Origin: an uncultured Burkholderiales bacterium
GTDB lineage: Bacteria; Pseudomonadota; Gammaproteobacteria; Burkholderiales; Burkholderiaceae_C
DNA length: 6,049 bases
NCBI GenBank assembly: GCA_903926695.1
Contig: CAIYKK010000137.1
Location: 1 to 6,049 of the forward strand
Reading direction: 5' to 3'
The notes below the pieces were generated by a model. The model searched no databases and had not been told where the DNA came from. It saw only the letters and a list, made by a program, of their open reading frames with translations. This document shows, in pieces, positions 5,801 to 6,049 of this stretch. How positions within the stretch are numbered: the stretch's first letter is position 1; each line of letters begins with the position of its first letter. A program made the translations under genes and the position numbers.

Positions 5801-6049
5801 GCATCGACGCGGGCACGGCCAACGCCAGCTTGGTCAGCGCCGCCGCCATCACCGACGCGCAAGCCGACGACAGCGCCAGCCGTATCGTCAACATCAGTGC
5901 TAGCAATGTGCGCCTCGACGCAGTCGCTGGCGTGGGCACGGGCGCAGCCAATCTCGATATTGCCGCAGTCACGGTGGCGGCGCGGGCCAGCGCCGCCAGT
6001 GCGGGCGTGTTCCTGAGCGAGAGCTACTCCCTGAGCGTGGGAAGCAGCG
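2896..6049 (+). CDS. Giant LEPR-XLL-headed beta-helix surface/secreted protein (3' partial)
   Basis: The frame opens at ATG 2896, just after an in-frame TGA at 2881, and I read every codon to the right edge without meeting a stop: at least 1051 codons, 3' end missing. Residues 1-35 are basic and lack a hydrophobic signal peptide. They end in FRIEPLEQRVLLSAD, a variant of the LEPR-XLL head found at the N-terminus of many giant repetitive bacterial proteins. Residues 36-121 are a Ser/Ala/Val/Gln-rich linker with the only cysteine (codon 3238). Residues 122-229 repeat the module that ends the upstream gene. Residues 329-390 are 20-21-residue beta-helix-like coils, about 392-502 is a divergent module copy, and from about 576 onward the sequence is filamentous-haemagglutinin-like (GxLTLxAxGxI style). 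The inferred role is a long beta-helical adhesin or matrix protein. It lies 70 bp after the first gene on the same strand, perhaps in one transcript. No catalytic motif is visible. Confidence 0.93.
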   Translation, partial: MKIVKKSVASRIRDAVRRDAFRIEPLEQRVLLSADPVFTPLLTVLAPDKNEVQSIEQAYSAVQAVSSPVVSAPVMAKLLANPTASSAATDFQVDAALSDMSQASTLNGFMDSALCVTSNETLDGATLTFAPLDSSAPILIAGSTSGTVSDQTQKLSTNALSQLQGDFSEIVVGSRTSNSVISIGEAGSSAPVTLSDTLHLINPMQGGEIFINAPLNLTGDASLFIEGSGHTTTISTSVSVAADILAYDSLKINGEVTLTAGINGSGQIQLGSSASHFIDGNGDTTPDTLHLQATGNILVTGDVGSTNPLNGLTVDGRSVVTGTVNTPDDVTFNGTVTLNGDFNITATGTVLFRNTVTLHSGADLKISGASLVVFQGGLVLDGVGAKGAGSILIEGNEINFTGGEASIGGSGTLTLRQTSDGVGLEIGDPPNSNSAALNITNAELLAVQQGFSKVVFGKADDVSGHAATGASAVRIGANNGLSQPTLRNNTEVYGSAITVEDYSVSGVITQIYGTVKLDAINDITLRNTVQAYDGATWYDVNLYSASGAVKQLDNATDSQTSEPLQGRNLTVSATTGINLFATEFDNVSAVNATSSDLVIGETANGGVLNVLQALQSSALGTGSINVSTAGGNLTIDAAGSGVKNLGKGDLTLRAGGLGSQLLVNHSISTTDGKITLTANADLTLGNAILVDGSGTGTITVTSEVAAIVQNGDITSGGGLVTLAAATTLTMKDGVKTLSENASNDTGAVSLTAGGSIRLSLIQADGSVGVNSTGGAIIDQRSSAGLLREGVNVLGETASVSLTAATGVGAPGASIYTTVGALSGGNTTSGGMSVIESTGLEVGAAGITLGGVAAGSGDLSLATIDGLLLISGAVASTGASGNMFIASGKTATARNLDVAAAVSSAHGNISLLGRGDVLLSTSSSSVQTTATGKTVDVLADGAITMQAAAHIGTLNGNILLNAGGVIAVGRIDAGTANASLVSAAAITDAQADDSASRIVNISASNVRLDAVAGVGTGAANLDIAAVTVAARASAASAGVFLSESYSLSVGSS
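2971..3000 (+). other. LEPR-XLL-type N-terminal motif (LEQRVLLSAD)
   Basis: Residues 26-35 of the second protein read LEQRVLLSAD and are preceded by the basic segment RIRDAVRRDAFRIEP. The family pattern is Leu-Glu-Pro-Arg-x-Leu-Leu followed by Ser-Ala-Asp, located about 20-40 residues from the start of giant extracellular proteins. Here Pro is replaced by Gln, while a Pro appears two residues earlier (EPLEQR). The position, the basic lead-in and the LLSAD tail all match the family. The motif's mechanism is not established to my knowledge; a role in export or retention is inference. Confidence 0.8.
3259..3582 (+). repeat. Shared 108-residue module, copy 2 (N-terminal part of second gene)
   Basis: This is the partner of 2376-2699, with the same length and no gap. 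Conserved pieces include SEIVVGS, the TLS-x-TL-x-L core, NP-x-x-GG, INAPL and DASLFIEGSG. In the part I compared base by base (the last 69 bases of each copy) about 70% of bases match, with many third-position changes toward G or C here. Positions 3361-3420 are 50% GC against 30% at 2461-2520 of the other copy. In this gene the module follows the linker and precedes the beta-helix coils. Confidence 0.85.
3880..4065 (+). repeat. Three tandem 20-21-residue beta-helix-like coils
   Basis: Units run 3880-3939 (20 codons), 3940-4002 (21 codons) and 4003-4065 (21 codons). They share the pattern V-x-F-x-x-x-[TG]-[VL]-[TV]-L followed by a polar turn and a short second strand ending in Gly-rich residues. 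The 12-base string CACGGTCACGCT occurs at 3897-3908 and again at 3957-3968, exactly 60 bases apart, so part of the repeat is still visible in the DNA. A period near 20 residues is typical of right-handed parallel beta-helices such as filamentous-haemagglutinin-like proteins. Confidence 0.65.
4069..4401 (+). repeat. Divergent third copy of the shared module
   Basis: The segment begins LIEGNEINFTGG and continues GTLTLRQTSDG, ITNAELLAVQQGFSKVVFG, then VRIGANNGLSQPTLRNNTEV and ITVEDY. The core 'A-[EL]-L-x-x-[LV]-Q-x-x-F-S-x-[IV]-V-[VF]-G' matches SEIVVG and the preceding Leu-Gln run of the 3259-3582 copy, and the later 'IG...P-x-[TV]-L...' also lines up. Gaps of a few residues are needed. Upstream of copy 1 in the first gene, ITLVADKVDLLSGDN corresponds in style to LIEGNEINFTGG here. 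The relationship is reasonable but weaker than that between copies 1 and 2. Confidence 0.45.
4621..6049 (+). repeat. GC-rich filamentous-haemagglutinin-like beta-helix repeat region
   Basis: From about residue 576 of the second protein to the window edge the translation is a run of diverged strands and turns, for example GGNLTIDAAGSGV, GKITLTANADLTLG, GLVTLAAATTLTM, GAVSLTAGGSIRLS, GNISLLGRGDVLLS and GNILLNAGGVIAVG. The common form is Gly-x-[ILV]-x-L-x-[AT]-x-[AG]-x-[ILV], with unit lengths that vary. Composition is rich in Ala, Gly, Thr and Ser. GC is high: positions 5221-5280 are 67%. Such repeats in known proteins form long parallel beta-helix rods on the cell surface. The region continues past the edge, so total length is unknown. 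Confidence 0.7.

Noticed and set aside
5337..5972. 211-codon open frame on the reverse strand
   Set aside because: It is antisense to the filamentous-haemagglutinin-like repeats. The Leu/Ala/Pro/Ser-rich translation is a shadow of Gly/Ala/Ser codons and has no recognisable domain.

Overview
The window holds two very large, same-strand genes for secreted or surface proteins, each cut by a window edge. Nothing else appears to be coding, and I see no tRNA, rRNA, insertion sequence, CRISPR array or phage gene. The encoded sequences are rich in Gly, Ala, Thr, Asn, Val and Leu and almost free of cysteine. They are built from beta-strand repeats plus a patch of calcium-binding RTX nonapeptides. This style fits giant type I-secreted or adhesin-like proteins of Gram-negative bacteria. 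Mixed but mostly high GC and the LEPR-XLL-type head suggest a proteobacterium, perhaps a betaproteobacterium, but that placement is inference and not proven by this window.

Layout. Positions 1-2825 carry the C-terminal 940 residues of the first giant protein, whose frame is open to the left edge. In order it has a long amphipathic beta-strand repeat region with two 'L-x-I-N-T' motifs (about 108-1200), a short acidic linker domain, an RTX block (1392-1802), a beta-helix-like stretch, and a final 108-residue module (2376-2699) followed by only 41 more residues. A 70-bp AT-rich gap (2826-2895) follows. A second giant gene starts at ATG 2896 and runs off the right edge with no stop, giving at least 1051 codons. 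It has an N-terminal head reading LEQRVLLSAD (a LEPR-XLL variant), a Ser/Ala/Val-rich linker, a second copy of the 108-residue module (3259-3582), 20-21-residue beta-helix-like coils (3880-4065), a more divergent copy of the module (about 4069-4401), and then a GC-rich filamentous-haemagglutinin-like repeat region to the end.

The most notable point is that the last module of gene 1 and the first module of gene 2 align over 108 residues without a gap, with 55 identities by hand count. They differ strongly in base composition. The two genes are therefore related tandem neighbours, either an old duplication, a split gene, or two members of a family that share a joining module. They probably act together at the cell surface or outside the cell, with beta-helix stalks and calcium-stabilised RTX folding. 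No enzyme active site, secretion transporter or regulator is visible here, so the biological role remains unknown.
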